From an uncultured Hymenobacter sp. (GTDB lineage Bacteria > Bacteroidota > Bacteroidia > Cytophagales > Hymenobacteraceae): a stretch of 32,549 bases of DNA. The DNA is taken from assembly GCA_913778455.1 (NCBI GenBank), contig CAJYVK010000385.1, forward strand, positions 1 to 32,549. The letters are read 5' to 3'. Shown here piece after piece: positions 1 to 8,563 of the stretch. The first letter of the stretch is position 1; the number at the start of each line of letters is the position of its first letter. The position numbers and the translations under genes were made by a program. The notes beneath the pieces were generated by a model. It ran no database searches. It saw only the letters and a list, made by a program, of their open reading frames with translations, and was not told where the DNA came from.

Positions 1-64
1 GGGTAGGAGGGTAGGAGGGTAGGAGGGTAGGAGGGTAGGAGGGTAGGAGGGTAGGAGGGTAGGA
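1..64. repeat. Octamer tandem repeat, 8 units of GGGTAGGA
   Basis: Eight perfect head-to-tail copies of GGGTAGGA run from the first base of the window to position 64, so the array may continue outside it. The plus strand has G-triplets spaced by five bases, which fits the usual G-quadruplex pattern. One reverse-complement copy (TCCTACCC) occurs at 132-139. No coding function is apparent. Confidence 0.95.
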
Positions 65-116
65 AAAGCGCTATTCTTACTCTCTACTCTCAATTACCGT
101 CTCCCTCTATTATTTC

Positions 117-183
117 CTCCCTCCTACTACTTCCTACCCTCTTACCCTCTTACCTCCTCACCTCCTCACCTCCTCACCTCCTC
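117..183. repeat. Pyrimidine-rich octamer repeat overlapping the end of the DsbD membrane gene
   Basis: The stretch is C/T-rich and ends in four perfect copies of ACCTCCTC (152-183). On the minus strand these read as GAGGAGGT units that encode the last codons (Glu-Glu-Val-Arg-Arg) and the TGA stop of the DsbD membrane gene. A similar purine-rich motif recurs after the terB-like gene at 14815-14880. Positions 65-116 are non-repetitive, pyrimidine-rich and without a visible gene. Confidence 0.85.
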
Positions 184-1404
184 GTAAGGCTGCGAAGCCC
201 CCGGCCCAGTGAGCGTGGGCGTGTAGAGGTCGAAGTCCTGGGTGGTCTGGGGTGGGAGGAAGGCAGCCACGGCGTGCAGCGGTGCCCCCCACAGCCCCGG
301 CACCAGGTACAAGCCAAACGACAGCGTGGCGATGGCCAGAAATAAGCGCGGCAGCGTGACGAAAGCCAGCGGGCTATCGTGCGAAAGCCGCAATTCTCCC
401 AGCAAGTAAAACCCCAGCAGTACCGCCAATACAATCCACACCACTAGGAACAGCTCTCGGTCAAACCATTCCCAGTGGTAGGCCAAATCGACGTTTGACA
501 AGAACTTGAGCGAGAGGCCAAGCTCCAGAAAGCCCAGCACTACCTTCACCGAGTTGAGCCAGCCGCCCGACTTGGGTAAGGACGACAACCAGCCCGGAAA
601 CAGCGACAGCAGCGTACACGGCAGGGCCAGCGCCGTTGAAAAGCCGAGCATCCCCACGGCCGGCCCTAGTAGCTGCCCGGTGGTAGCGGCCTGCACCAGC
701 AGCGTGCCGATAATGGGCCCGGTGCACGAAAACGACACCAGCGCCAGCGTAGCCGCCATAAAAAAGATGCCCAGCACCCCGCCCTTATCGGCTTGGGTAT
801 CGGTCTTGTTCACCCATTCGCTGGGCAGCGTTATGTCAAAAGCGCCCAGGAAGGAGGCGGCAAATACCACCAGTAGCCCGAAAAAAAAGAGGTTAAACAA
901 CCCGTTGGTAGCCAAATTGTTCAGCGCATCGGCCCCGAAGGCGACGGTAATCAGCAGCCCCAGGGCCACGTAGATAACCACGATGCTGGCCCCGTAGAGC
1001 AGCGCCTGCCGAATGCCCGCCGCCCGGCTGCGGGCCCGCTTGGTAAAGAAGCTCACCGTCATGGGCAGCAGCGGGAAAATGCACGGCATAAGCACCGCCG
1101 CGAAGCCGCCCAGCAACCCAGTCAGCAGCGTGACCCCCAACGATACCTGGGCGGGCTGGGAGGCTGCCGGCGCAGTTGACGTCGGCGGCGCGTCGGTCAT
1201 CCGCCCGTTCGCGACCTCAGCGCTGGCGGCCAGCCGGGCGGTGGTGGCGGGGCGGGCCGGGGCCGCTTCGACGGGGGTAAAGTCGAGGTCGGCGGGTGGG
1301 GCCTGGGCCGCCGCCCGGGAGCCAGCCAGCCCGCTGCTGGCTACGAGCAGCAGGGCCAGCCAGACCAGGGGCCGACGGCAAAGGGACCGAAGAAAAGCAA
1401 ACAT
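166..1404 (-). CDS. dsbD: DsbD-family membrane electron-transfer protein, lacking the C-terminal thioredoxin domain
   Basis: The 412-residue protein has an N-terminal signal or anchor helix (about 12-34), a Pro/Ala-rich linker to about residue 85, and then roughly eight hydrophobic helices of the DsbD/CcdA transmembrane domain. The two intramembrane cysteines expected of this family are present: Cys108 in a MPCIFPLLP motif and Cys227 in SFSCTGP. Family members pass electrons from cytoplasmic thioredoxin across the inner membrane to periplasmic thiol proteins. Bacteroidota homologues usually continue into a periplasmic thioredoxin domain. Here the protein stops shortly after the last helix, with its final codons and TGA inside an octamer repeat. 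The start is ATG at 1404, eight bases after the stop of the upstream DsbD N-terminal domain gene, so the two form an operon and probably one split DsbD. Confidence 0.85.
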   Translation of the reverse strand: MFAFLRSLCRRPLVWLALLLVASSGLAGSRAAAQAPPADLDFTPVEAAPARPATTARLAASAEVANGRMTDAPPTSTAPAASQPAQVSLGVTLLTGLLGGFAAVLMPCIFPLLPMTVSFFTKRARSRAAGIRQALLYGASIVVIYVALGLLITVAFGADALNNLATNGLFNLFFFGLLVVFAASFLGAFDITLPSEWVNKTDTQADKGGVLGIFFMAATLALVSFSCTGPIIGTLLVQAATTGQLLGPAVGMLGFSTALALPCTLLSLFPGWLSSLPKSGGWLNSVKVVLGFLELGLSLKFLSNVDLAYHWEWFDRELFLVVWIVLAVLLGFYLLGELRLSHDSPLAFVTLPRLFLAIATLSFGLYLVPGLWGAPLHAVAAFLPPQTTQDFDLYTPTLTGPGASQPYEEVRR

Positions 1405-1412
1405 CGGCGGCC

Positions 1413-1862
1413 TTACTTAACGGGGATGCTGAAGGCAATTTCGTCGGGCGGCAGGCACTTGGTGTCGTTGCAGGTCATGTACTTCACGGTGCCCTTGATG
1501 GTGAGCGGGCCCTTGCCGGTCAGCTTTACTTTCTGCTGAAAAATGACCGAGCCCGCGAAGTAGCTCACCGGCATGTCAAAGGCGGGCTCGTACTTGGTAG
1601 TAGGGGTGGGCTCGGTGGCAGCGCCCACCAGGGCGTAGGTGCCGGCGGGGGTGAAGGTGATAGTGGTTTTCACCGGGCCGCCCTTCTGACCGGTCTGGGA
1701 ATACACGTGCCAGCCCTCGTCCATCGTGGCCTTCAGGTAGAGCGTAGCCTCGGTAGGGCTGGTTTTCTTGGCCGCGTAGGCCCATTTCACGGGCGTCAGA
1801 ATCTGGGCCTGGGCCGCGCGGGCCCCGAGCAGCAGTGCGCCGCTCAGTAGGAGGTACTTCAT
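1413..1862 (-). CDS. DsbD N-terminal (alpha) domain protein, periplasmic
   Basis: This 149-residue secreted protein has a signal peptide ending near residue 20 (ARAAQAQ). The rest matches the immunoglobulin-like alpha domain of DsbD. Cys131 and Cys136, in the segment CNDTKCLPPDE, correspond to the redox-active pair that accepts electrons from the gamma domain and reduces DsbC/DsbG-like partners in the periplasm. The domain is normally the N-terminus of a single DsbD chain. Here it is a separate gene directly upstream of the membrane-domain gene (8-base gap). The start is ATG at 1862; no Shine-Dalgarno sequence is seen, as usual in this phylum. Confidence 0.85.
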   Translation of the reverse strand: MKYLLLSGALLLGARAAQAQILTPVKWAYAAKKTSPTEATLYLKATMDEGWHVYSQTGQKGGPVKTTITFTPAGTYALVGAATEPTPTTKYEPAFDMPVSYFAGSVIFQQKVKLTGKGPLTIKGTVKYMTCNDTKCLPPDEIAFSIPVK

Positions 1863-2296
1863 GCGATAAGTGGTGTATAAATAGGGGGAGGGTAGCTTCT
1901 GAATGGGGGTGCACCTTTGAAAAAATTAGAAATAAATACCTTTTTAATTCCTGGTTTTTATAGTGCAGCGTCAGCAAGGGCGTATTGCCCACCAGGTGCC
2001 AAAGCGAAGCCGGGGCGGTGGGAGGGGAGGCCGGGCAAGCCCGGCCAGTGGCAGGAAGCATAGAGCACGCGGAAAAAGGCGACCCTCGGCCGCTGCTTGC
2101 AAGACGCCCCGCGGCCCCGCATTACCCCACGGGCACCCCTGCTTCAGCAAAAAAGAACTACCCCGCGCCGCTATTTTCAAAAAAATAAGTCGGGCGTGGG
2201 GTAATCGCGCCGGGGCCGGCGTCTTAGGGATGTCGGGCACCGGTGGAAGGCGCTTGCCACGCTCGCTTCCTTACCCGACAACCCCCGATGCCCGCC
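1863..2296. other. Divergent intergenic region, no convincing gene
   Basis: About 430 bases separate the divergent dsbD operon and fecR. The first 100 bases are AT-rich and contain a CACCTTTG box on the plus strand (1912-1919) that resembles a Bacteroidetes -7 element, though no clear -33 TTG precedes it. Further on there is a small GCCGGGC/GCCCGGC palindrome (about 2029-2044) and the complementary segments described in the next entry. Open frames crossing the region have low-complexity, Arg/Pro-rich translations and no family resemblance. No ECF sigma factor gene is present, although one is usually found next to fecR. Confidence 0.6.
2118..2208 (+). promoter_or_regulatory. Possible alternative hairpins upstream of fecR
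   Basis: Segment C (2192-2208, containing CGTGGGGTAAT) can pair with either of two upstream segments. Segment A (2118-2131, ATTACCCCACG core) gives 11 perfect pairs. Segment B (2159-2169, TACCCCGCGCC) gives about 10 pairs, extended by TATTTT/AAAATA closer to the loop. The pairings exclude each other, as in attenuators, but a function is inferred from complementarity alone. Confidence 0.3.
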
Positions 2297-3319
2297 ATGA
2301 CTCCCGACTACGCCTCGTACACGACCACCGACTTTCTCGACGACGCTTCCTTTATCCGCTGGGTGAAGGGCGATGCCGCGGCCGCGGCTTTCTGGGAAGG
2401 CTGGCTAGCCACCAACCCGGCCAACGCCGTCGCCGCCCGCGCCGCCCGCCAGCAGCTGCGCGTGCTGCTGGCTGCCGAGCCCGTGGCGGTGGGCGCGCAC
2501 ACGCTCCGCTTTATCTGGCAAGACATTAGCCAGAGCGTGGCCGAGCACGAGGCCCGCGCCCGGCGCCGTACCTGGCAGTGGGCCAGTGCCGCAGCCGCCG
2601 CGCTGGCCGGGGTGAGCCTGGGGGGCTGGCTGCTGCTGCGCCCGGCCCCGGCCACGCTCTACACCGACGCTACGGCCTACGGCCAAACCCAGCGGCTGAC
2701 TCTGCCCGACGGCACCCGCGTGACGTTGAACGCCCACTCGCGGCTACGTCGTTACGCCTGGCAGCCCGGCCAGCCGCGCGAGGTGTGGCTGCAAGGCGAG
2801 GCGTTTTTCGACGTGAAGCACCTTGACCAGGACCGCGTGATCACGCCCGGCGAGCGGTTTGTGGTGCATACCGGGCGGCTCGACGTGGAAGTGCTCGGCA
2901 CCCGCTTCAACGTGAAGCAGCGCCGCGCCCAAACCCAGGTAGTGCTGCAAAGCGGCCGGGTGCGGGTATCGCTGCCCGGCCGGCCGGCCCTGGTGCTGGC
3001 TCCCAGCGAGGCCGCCCGCTTCGACAGCGTGAGCGGGCGCTTCGACAAGCTGGCGGCCAGCAGCCCGGCCCCTGCCCTGGCCTGGACCGAGCAGAAGCTG
3101 CTGCTGCACCGCACTACCGTCAACGATATTCTGCAAACCGTGGAAGATACCTACGGCTACCGCACCGTGCTGACCGACCCCCGCCTGGGCCAGCGCGAAC
3201 TGGAAGGCGTGCTGCCCATGCACGACGAGAAGAGCGTGCTGTTCGTGCTCAGTGCCATCCTGCACGTGCCCGTGACCAAGCGCGATAGTACGATTTATAT
3301 CGGCACGCCCCGCCCATAG
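2297..3319 (+). CDS. FecR-family anti-sigma factor
   Basis: This 340-residue inner-membrane protein has a short cytoplasmic N-terminal region (1-95), one transmembrane helix at about 97-115, a periplasmic FecR domain (about 128-225, with LPDGTRVTLNAHSRL and the GEAFFDV motif) and a C-terminal DUF4974 domain (about 268-335). In this family the periplasmic part senses the STN domain of a TonB-linked receptor and releases an ECF sigma factor. The SusC gene downstream carries an STN domain and is the likely partner. The start was placed at ATG 2297 because the family N-terminus aligns there; ATG 2288 and GTG 2243 are alternatives in the same frame. No sigma factor gene is adjacent, which is unusual. 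Confidence 0.88.
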   Translation: MTPDYASYTTTDFLDDASFIRWVKGDAAAAAFWEGWLATNPANAVAARAARQQLRVLLAAEPVAVGAHTLRFIWQDISQSVAEHEARARRRTWQWASAAAAALAGVSLGGWLLLRPAPATLYTDATAYGQTQRLTLPDGTRVTLNAHSRLRRYAWQPGQPREVWLQGEAFFDVKHLDQDRVITPGERFVVHTGRLDVEVLGTRFNVKQRRAQTQVVLQSGRVRVSLPGRPALVLAPSEAARFDSVSGRFDKLAASSPAPALAWTEQKLLLHRTTVNDILQTVEDTYGYRTVLTDPRLGQRELEGVLPMHDEKSVLFVLSAILHVPVTKRDSTIYIGTPRP

Positions 3320-3494
3320 GGGATAGGGTGTGTGGGTAAGGGATGAGGAGGGTAAGATGCTACGCTTACCTCGGGGGCCTGCATACCCTAAAGCAGGGCT
3401 TCCGCGCTCCAGATGCTGGGAGGTAGCTAGTGGAAGATGAATCAATTCTGGAATACACATCGCTCATAATCAGATTTTAAGCCTTTTTCTGCCT
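3320..3494. other. fecR-susC intergenic region with a purine-rich stretch
   Basis: The 175-base gap starts with a purine-rich segment (3326-3357) built from GGGTAAG and GATGAGGAGGG-like units, resembling the repeats at 1-64 and 14815-14880. An AT-richer segment (about 3435-3490) then leads to the susC start and is the likely place for a promoter. No clear -33/-7 pair could be assigned. Confidence 0.4.
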
Positions 3495-6400
3495 ATGCGA
3501 CTTTCTACTCTCGGGCTGCTGACGGCGGGTAGCCTGCTGCTGGCCCCCGCGCCCCGCGTCCTGGCCCAGGCTACGGTGCAGCCTACGGCCCGCGCCGCTC
3601 AGCCGCTAGCCCGCGCGCTGGCCGAAGTGCACCGTCTCTACGGCACCGAGTTTGTGTTCGAGGAGCGCCTGCTGGTGGGTAAAACCACCGCGGTGCCAGT
3701 GACGCGCGGCCGCTCGGTGGAAGAATTGCTTAAGGCCATTCTTTATCCCAATGGCCTGGTATTCTTGTACGTCGATAAGAATCACTACACCATCGTAGCC
3801 CGCGATGCCCGCGCCGAGGCCGACAGCCCCGCCCCGACGGTGGGTGCCGTGCCGGCCCCGACGCGTAGCATCAGCGGGCAGGTGCAGGACGAGAAGGGCG
3901 AGGCGCTGCCCGGTGCCACGGTGCTGGTGGGCACTAGCGGTAAGGTCGGCGCCGCGACCAATGCCCAAGGTAAGTTTACGTTGGAAGTACCCAGCAGCGC
4001 GTTGGTGCTGCGGGTGTCCAGTATCGGCTACCAGAGCCAGGATGTACTGATTACGGCCGATAAGTTTTACCCCGTCACCCTACAAAGCCAGAGTACGGGC
4101 CTGGGCGAAGTGCAGGTGGTATCGAACGGCTATTCGGAGCTGCCGCGCGAGCGGGCCACCGGGGCCTTCGGGGTAGTGACGAGCGAGCAGCTGCAAGAAA
4201 TCCCGGTGCCCAACGTCATCCAGCGTCTCGAAGGGCAGGTGGCGGGCGTGCAGCTCACCATTCAAAGCCCCGACAACAGCTTCCTTTACCAGCGTAGCGC
4301 CGTAAATCCGGTAGCCAACAACGTGGGCACCAACGACTACACCCTGAACGTACGGGGCCAGTCGACGCTGGGCGACGCGAGCGCCAGCCGGCCGCTGATC
4401 GTGCTCGACGGCCTGCCCACCGAATTGGATTTGCGCACCCTCAACCCCGACGACATTGCCCAGATAACGGTGCTCAAGGATGCGGCGGCGGCCAGCATCT
4501 GGGGCGTGCGGGCGGCCAACGGCGTCATCGTCATTCAAACCAAGAAAGGCCGCTTCAACCGCGGGCCGAGCCTGAGCTTCAGCACCTCGCTCACCCTGGC
4601 CGGCCGGCCGCGCATCAATACGCTGCCGCTGCTCAGCGCGGCCCAGCTTATCGACTATGAGCGCGAGCTGGTAGATCGTAGCCTGCTCACCGACCCCGGC
4701 CTACCGCCGGCCAACCCGAATACGGCGTACTTTCCAGCCACTATTTCGGAGGCCCAGGAGTGGCTGTTTCGGGCGCAGCGGGGCACGGCCACCGCGGCCC
4801 AGCGCGACTCGGCCCTCGGGGTACTGGCCAGCCGGGGCCGCACCGGCTACGAGCAGCTGGGCCAGTACCTGCTGCAACCCGCCCAGAGCCAGGTCTACGA
4901 CGTTTCGCTGAGCGGGGGCGGCGAAAGCAACACCTACTTTCTGTCGGGGTCCTACGCCAAGGAACGTACCAACGCCATCGGCTCCGACGGCTCGCGCCTC
5001 ACCCTCACCGCCAACCAGGAGTACAAGCTGTTTCGGCTGGCTACGCTGTCGGTCAACGCCAAGGGCTCGTTCTTCAGCCAGCGGCAAAATGGGCTGGGGC
5101 TCAGTCCTCTGCGCACTAGTCCCAGCGAGCTGCTACCCTACAATCAGCTAGTTGACGCCAACGGCCAGAGCGTCGATTATTCCTACGCCTTCTACGGCCC
5201 CAAGCTCGACCAGCTCGAAAGCCGCGGCTACCTGCCCTGGCGCTACAATTACCTGAAAGAAAATGCGCTGGCCGACAACGTGCTGCGCGAAAACAACTAC
5301 TGGGCCGCCGCCAGCCTCAGCGTGCCCATCTACGGCGGGCTGTCGGGCAGCGCCACTTACTCGCTGGAGCGGACCTACGGCGAGAATCCTATTTACTACG
5401 CCCCCAACTCGTACACGGCCCGCGACCTCGAAAACACGGCTACCTCGATCAATGCCGCTACCGGGCAGCTCACGTACGGTATCCCGCTGGGGGCCATTCA
5501 GCGCAACAACACGTCGGGGCGCAATAACTACACCCTGCGCGGCCAGCTCACGCTCGACCGCAATTTTGGCGGCAAGCACCAGGTAAATGCCGTGGGCGGG
5601 AGCGAAATCCGGGAGGTGAATGCCTCCGCCACCGGCCAGGTATTTTACGGCTATAACAATCAGACCCAGCTCTACCAGCAAGTAAACTCGGTGCTGCCCT
5701 ACACTACCGTGACGGGGGGCAGCACTACCATCGGCAGCACCGGCAGCGTCACTGACCGGCGCAACCGCTACCTCTCGTATTTCTTCAACGGCTCGTACAC
5801 GCTGCTGGAGCGCTATACGGCCTCGGCTAGCGTGCGCTACGACGACTACAACAACTTCGGCCTCGACCGGAAATACCGCGCCACGCCCCTCTACTCGGGT
5901 GGCCTGGCCTGGACGCTGAGCCGTGAGGCCTGGCTGAAAAGTGTCACCTGGCTCAGCAACCTGCGCCTGCGTGCCACCTACGGCCTGAATGGCAACATTC
6001 CCGGGGGCGCGGTGCCCTACACGGCCATCTCGCTGCTGCCCACCGACCCCGTAACCACCCAGGGCTACGCCAATATCAGCGCGCCCGCCAACGCCAGCCT
6101 GCGCTGGGAGCGCACGGCCGTAACCAACCTGGGAGTGGATTTCGGCCTGTGGGGCGGCCGCCTCAACGGGGCCGTCGAAGCCTACTACAAGCACGGTACC
6201 GACCTGTTTGTAACTTATCCCACCAACCCCACCTACGGCTACAGCTCACTCGCCCGCAACGCGGCCAACCTCAACGGCCAGGGCCTAGACCTGACCCTGA
6301 GCGGCAGCCCCCTGCGCACCACCGACTGGGAGTGGAACCTGAACGGCGTACTGAGCTACAATACCAACAAGGTAGTAGACTACCGGATTGACAACACCAG

Positions 6401-7091
6401 CACCGTGCTGGCCAGCGGCACGAGCGGCCCGCTCAACAACCGGCCCACCGACTACATCCTGGTGTACCGCTCGGCCGGCCTCGACGCCAACGGCCGCACC
6501 CAGATATACGACCGCAACGAGGGTATCGTGCCCTACAACCGGGCGCTCACCAGCCTCGACGACATGGTGTACGCCGGGCGCCGCACCCCGCCCTACACCG
6601 GCGGCCTGACCCAGACGCTGCGCTACAAAGGACTGTCGCTGTACGTGCAAACGGTATTCAAGCTCGGCTACGTGTTTCTGCCCCCCACCTTCGGCCAGCT
6701 CAACCCCACGCGTGGGCTCGACCTGAACGCCGACATCGACCGGCGCTGGCGGCAGTCCGGCGACGAGGCCACTACCAACGTGCCCGGCGTGCTGGGCAGC
6801 GCCGGTGCCAGCTGGGTGCGCTACAATTATTCCGACGCCCGCGTGCAAAGCGGCGACCACGTGCGCCTGCGCGAGGTATCGCTGCGCTACGCGGTGCCGA
6901 GCAGGCTGCTGGGCTTTGGTAGCACCACGCCGGTGGTCAAGGGGCTGAATCTGAGCGTGGCGGTTCGTAATCTGGGCCTGCTGTGGCGGCGCAATACCCT
7001 GGGGCTCGACCCCGATTTCTTGTACGTGAGCAACCCGCTGGTGCTGCCGCCGAGCGTGTCCTACGTGTTTTCTCTCAACGCTTCCTTCTAA
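3495..7091 (+). CDS. SusC/RagA-family TonB-linked outer-membrane transporter with STN domain
   Basis: The 1198-residue protein has a signal peptide (1-25), an STN domain (about 36-103), a carboxypeptidase-like regulatory domain (about 125-200, starting ISGQVQDEKGEALPGATV), a TonB plug (about 215-350, with the SusC signature PLIVLDGLP and ITVLKDAAAASIWGVRAANG) and a beta-barrel ending in an aromatic C-terminal residue. SusC proteins form the TonB-driven channel beneath a SusD lid and import glycans, peptides or other large nutrients. The STN domain marks it as a transducer that signals to a FecR anti-sigma factor, and a fecR gene lies 175 bases upstream. The substrate cannot be read from the sequence. 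susD follows 11 bases later. The length is ordinary for the family. Confidence 0.95.
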   Translation: MRLSTLGLLTAGSLLLAPAPRVLAQATVQPTARAAQPLARALAEVHRLYGTEFVFEERLLVGKTTAVPVTRGRSVEELLKAILYPNGLVFLYVDKNHYTIVARDARAEADSPAPTVGAVPAPTRSISGQVQDEKGEALPGATVLVGTSGKVGAATNAQGKFTLEVPSSALVLRVSSIGYQSQDVLITADKFYPVTLQSQSTGLGEVQVVSNGYSELPRERATGAFGVVTSEQLQEIPVPNVIQRLEGQVAGVQLTIQSPDNSFLYQRSAVNPVANNVGTNDYTLNVRGQSTLGDASASRPLIVLDGLPTELDLRTLNPDDIAQITVLKDAAAASIWGVRAANGVIVIQTKKGRFNRGPSLSFSTSLTLAGRPRINTLPLLSAAQLIDYERELVDRSLLTDPGLPPANPNTAYFPATISEAQEWLFRAQRGTATAAQRDSALGVLASRGRTGYEQLGQYLLQPAQSQVYDVSLSGGGESNTYFLSGSYAKERTNAIGSDGSRLTLTANQEYKLFRLATLSVNAKGSFFSQRQNGLGLSPLRTSPSELLPYNQLVDANGQSVDYSYAFYGPKLDQLESRGYLPWRYNYLKENALADNVLRENNYWAAASLSVPIYGGLSGSATYSLERTYGENPIYYAPNSYTARDLENTATSINAATGQLTYGIPLGAIQRNNTSGRNNYTLRGQLTLDRNFGGKHQVNAVGGSEIREVNASATGQVFYGYNNQTQLYQQVNSVLPYTTVTGGSTTIGSTGSVTDRRNRYLSYFFNGSYTLLERYTASASVRYDDYNNFGLDRKYRATPLYSGGLAWTLSREAWLKSVTWLSNLRLRATYGLNGNIPGGAVPYTAISLLPTDPVTTQGYANISAPANASLRWERTAVTNLGVDFGLWGGRLNGAVEAYYKHGTDLFVTYPTNPTYGYSSLARNAANLNGQGLDLTLSGSPLRTTDWEWNLNGVLSYNTNKVVDYRIDNTSTVLASGTSGPLNNRPTDYILVYRSAGLDANGRTQIYDRNEGIVPYNRALTSLDDMVYAGRRTPPYTGGLTQTLRYKGLSLYVQTVFKLGYVFLPPTFGQLNPTRGLDLNADIDRRWRQSGDEATTNVPGVLGSAGASWVRYNYSDARVQSGDHVRLREVSLRYAVPSRLLGFGSTTPVVKGLNLSVAVRNLGLLWRRNTLGLDPDFLYVSNPLVLPPSVSYVFSLNASF

Positions 7092-7102
7092 CCTTCTGGC
7101 TT

Positions 7103-8497
7103 ATGCAGCTGCTTCGCTCGCTTGCCTTGCTGGCCCCGGCTGCCCTGCTGCTGGCCGGGTGCAAGGACTACGTGGACATCAAAACCCAGGGCACCCTCAT
7201 CCCGTCCGAAACGGTCAACTACCGCTACCTGCTCAACAACACCGGCGTGCTGGAGCGCACCGTGAGCCTGCCCGACCTGACCAGCGACGACGTCGAAATC
7301 AGCGACCTGGCCCAGCAGCGCGCCCTGCCCAACTTCCTGGCCCGCGCCTACACCTGGCAGCCTGCCTTCTACGATGGCACCGAAACCGACCAGGACTGGA
7401 ATACTCCCTACGCGGCCATTTTTTACGCCAATACGGTGCTCGGTGAGGTGCCCGCCAGCACCGGCGGCACCGAGGCCGACAAGCAGCAGCTGCTGGCCGA
7501 GGCGCGGGTGCACCGCGCCGCCGCCTACCTGGCCCTCGTGAACTGCTACGCCAAGGCGTACAGCTCGGCCAGCGCCGCCACCGACCTGGGGGTGCCGCTG
7601 GTGCTCACTACCGAAGTCAACGCCGACCTCACGCGCCAGCCTGTGCAGGCGGTTTACGGTCAAATTATCCAGGATTTGCAGGCTGCCGTGCCCAACCTGC
7701 CCACTACTACTCCCTACAACACTCAGCCCAGCCGCGCCGCCGCCTACGCCCTGCTGGCCCGCACTTACCTGCTAATGGGCGACTACGGCCAGGCCCGCCA
7801 GAATGCCGAGAGCGCCCTGGCTATCAAGAGCACGCTCCTCGACCTGAACAGCTACCTGACGACCACCTACCCCCGCCGCGTCAACGACCCCGAGATTATT
7901 CTCTCCAAGGTGGCTAATGCGCAGTTTGCTTCGGTGTCATCCATCTCCACGGTGCTGCGGCTGAGCCCCGACCTGCTGAGCCTGCTCGGCACCGCCGACC
8001 TGCGCTACACGCTCTTTACCCGGCCGGCCAGCAGCGTCGCGGCAACCTACACCGGGCGCATCTTTGCCAAGGAGCTGCTCACCAGCGAGCCGCGCAACCT
8101 CGGCCCCTCGGTGCCCGAGATGCTGCTCATTCGGGCCGAGTGCCAGGCCCGGCAGGGTGATGGCCCCGGTGCCCTCACCACGCTCAATACCTTGCGTGCG
8201 AAGCGCTTCCGGCCCGCCGACTACGTGGCCCTGACCACGACTAACGCCCGTACGCCCCTGCAAGTGGTACTCGACGAGCGCCGCCGCGAATTGTTCTGCC
8301 GGGGCTTCCGGTGGTTCGACCAGAAGCGCCTCAATCAGGACCCTGCCCTGGCCCAGTCGGAAGCCCGCGTGTGGCAGGTTACCACCAGCGTAGTGCCGGC
8401 CGGTACCTACACCCTGGCCCCTGGTGCCGACCGCTACCTGTTCCCGATTCCGCCCATTCCGCAGCGCCTCAACCCTGAGATTGTTTCCAATCCTTAG
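7103..8497 (+). CDS. SusD/RagB-family outer-membrane nutrient-binding lipoprotein
   Basis: This 464-residue lipoprotein has a lipobox LLAGC with Cys20. The N-terminal half (about 40-230) is TPR-rich and SusD-like (AEARVHRAAAYLALVNCYAKAY; AAYALLARTYLLMGDY), and the C-terminal half carries the RagB/SusD domain, including LLIRAECQARQGD and VVLDERRRELFCRGFRWFD. SusD proteins cap the SusC channel and bind the ligand at the cell surface. The start is ATG 7103, 11 bases after the susC stop. An in-frame upstream extension to 6983 would overlap susC and hide the signal peptide, so it was rejected. It is co-transcribed with susC and probably with the thioredoxin-like gene 66 bases downstream. Confidence 0.93.
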   Translation: MQLLRSLALLAPAALLLAGCKDYVDIKTQGTLIPSETVNYRYLLNNTGVLERTVSLPDLTSDDVEISDLAQQRALPNFLARAYTWQPAFYDGTETDQDWNTPYAAIFYANTVLGEVPASTGGTEADKQQLLAEARVHRAAAYLALVNCYAKAYSSASAATDLGVPLVLTTEVNADLTRQPVQAVYGQIIQDLQAAVPNLPTTTPYNTQPSRAAAYALLARTYLLMGDYGQARQNAESALAIKSTLLDLNSYLTTTYPRRVNDPEIILSKVANAQFASVSSISTVLRLSPDLLSLLGTADLRYTLFTRPASSVAATYTGRIFAKELLTSEPRNLGPSVPEMLLIRAECQARQGDGPGALTTLNTLRAKRFRPADYVALTTTNARTPLQVVLDERRRELFCRGFRWFDQKRLNQDPALAQSEARVWQVTTSVVPAGTYTLAPGADRYLFPIPPIPQRLNPEIVSNP

Positions 8498-8563
8498 GGT
8501 CTTGGGCTGGCACGCCTGGCCGGAAATCTTCCCTCTCTCTACCGCCTTCTTTCTCCGCCTTTT

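Noticed and set aside
1..183. Short repeat arrays as a possible CRISPR
   Set aside because: The units are 8-base direct repeats without spacers, so this is simple-sequence DNA. No cas gene is present in the window.
1963..2529. 188-codon plus-strand frame upstream of and overlapping fecR
   Set aside because: The translation is Arg/Pro/Gly-rich low complexity, it overlaps the supported fecR frame, and no sigma factor motif is present.
5148..6194. 348-codon open frame on the minus strand
   Set aside because: It is antisense to the SusC barrel and has no recognisable domain.
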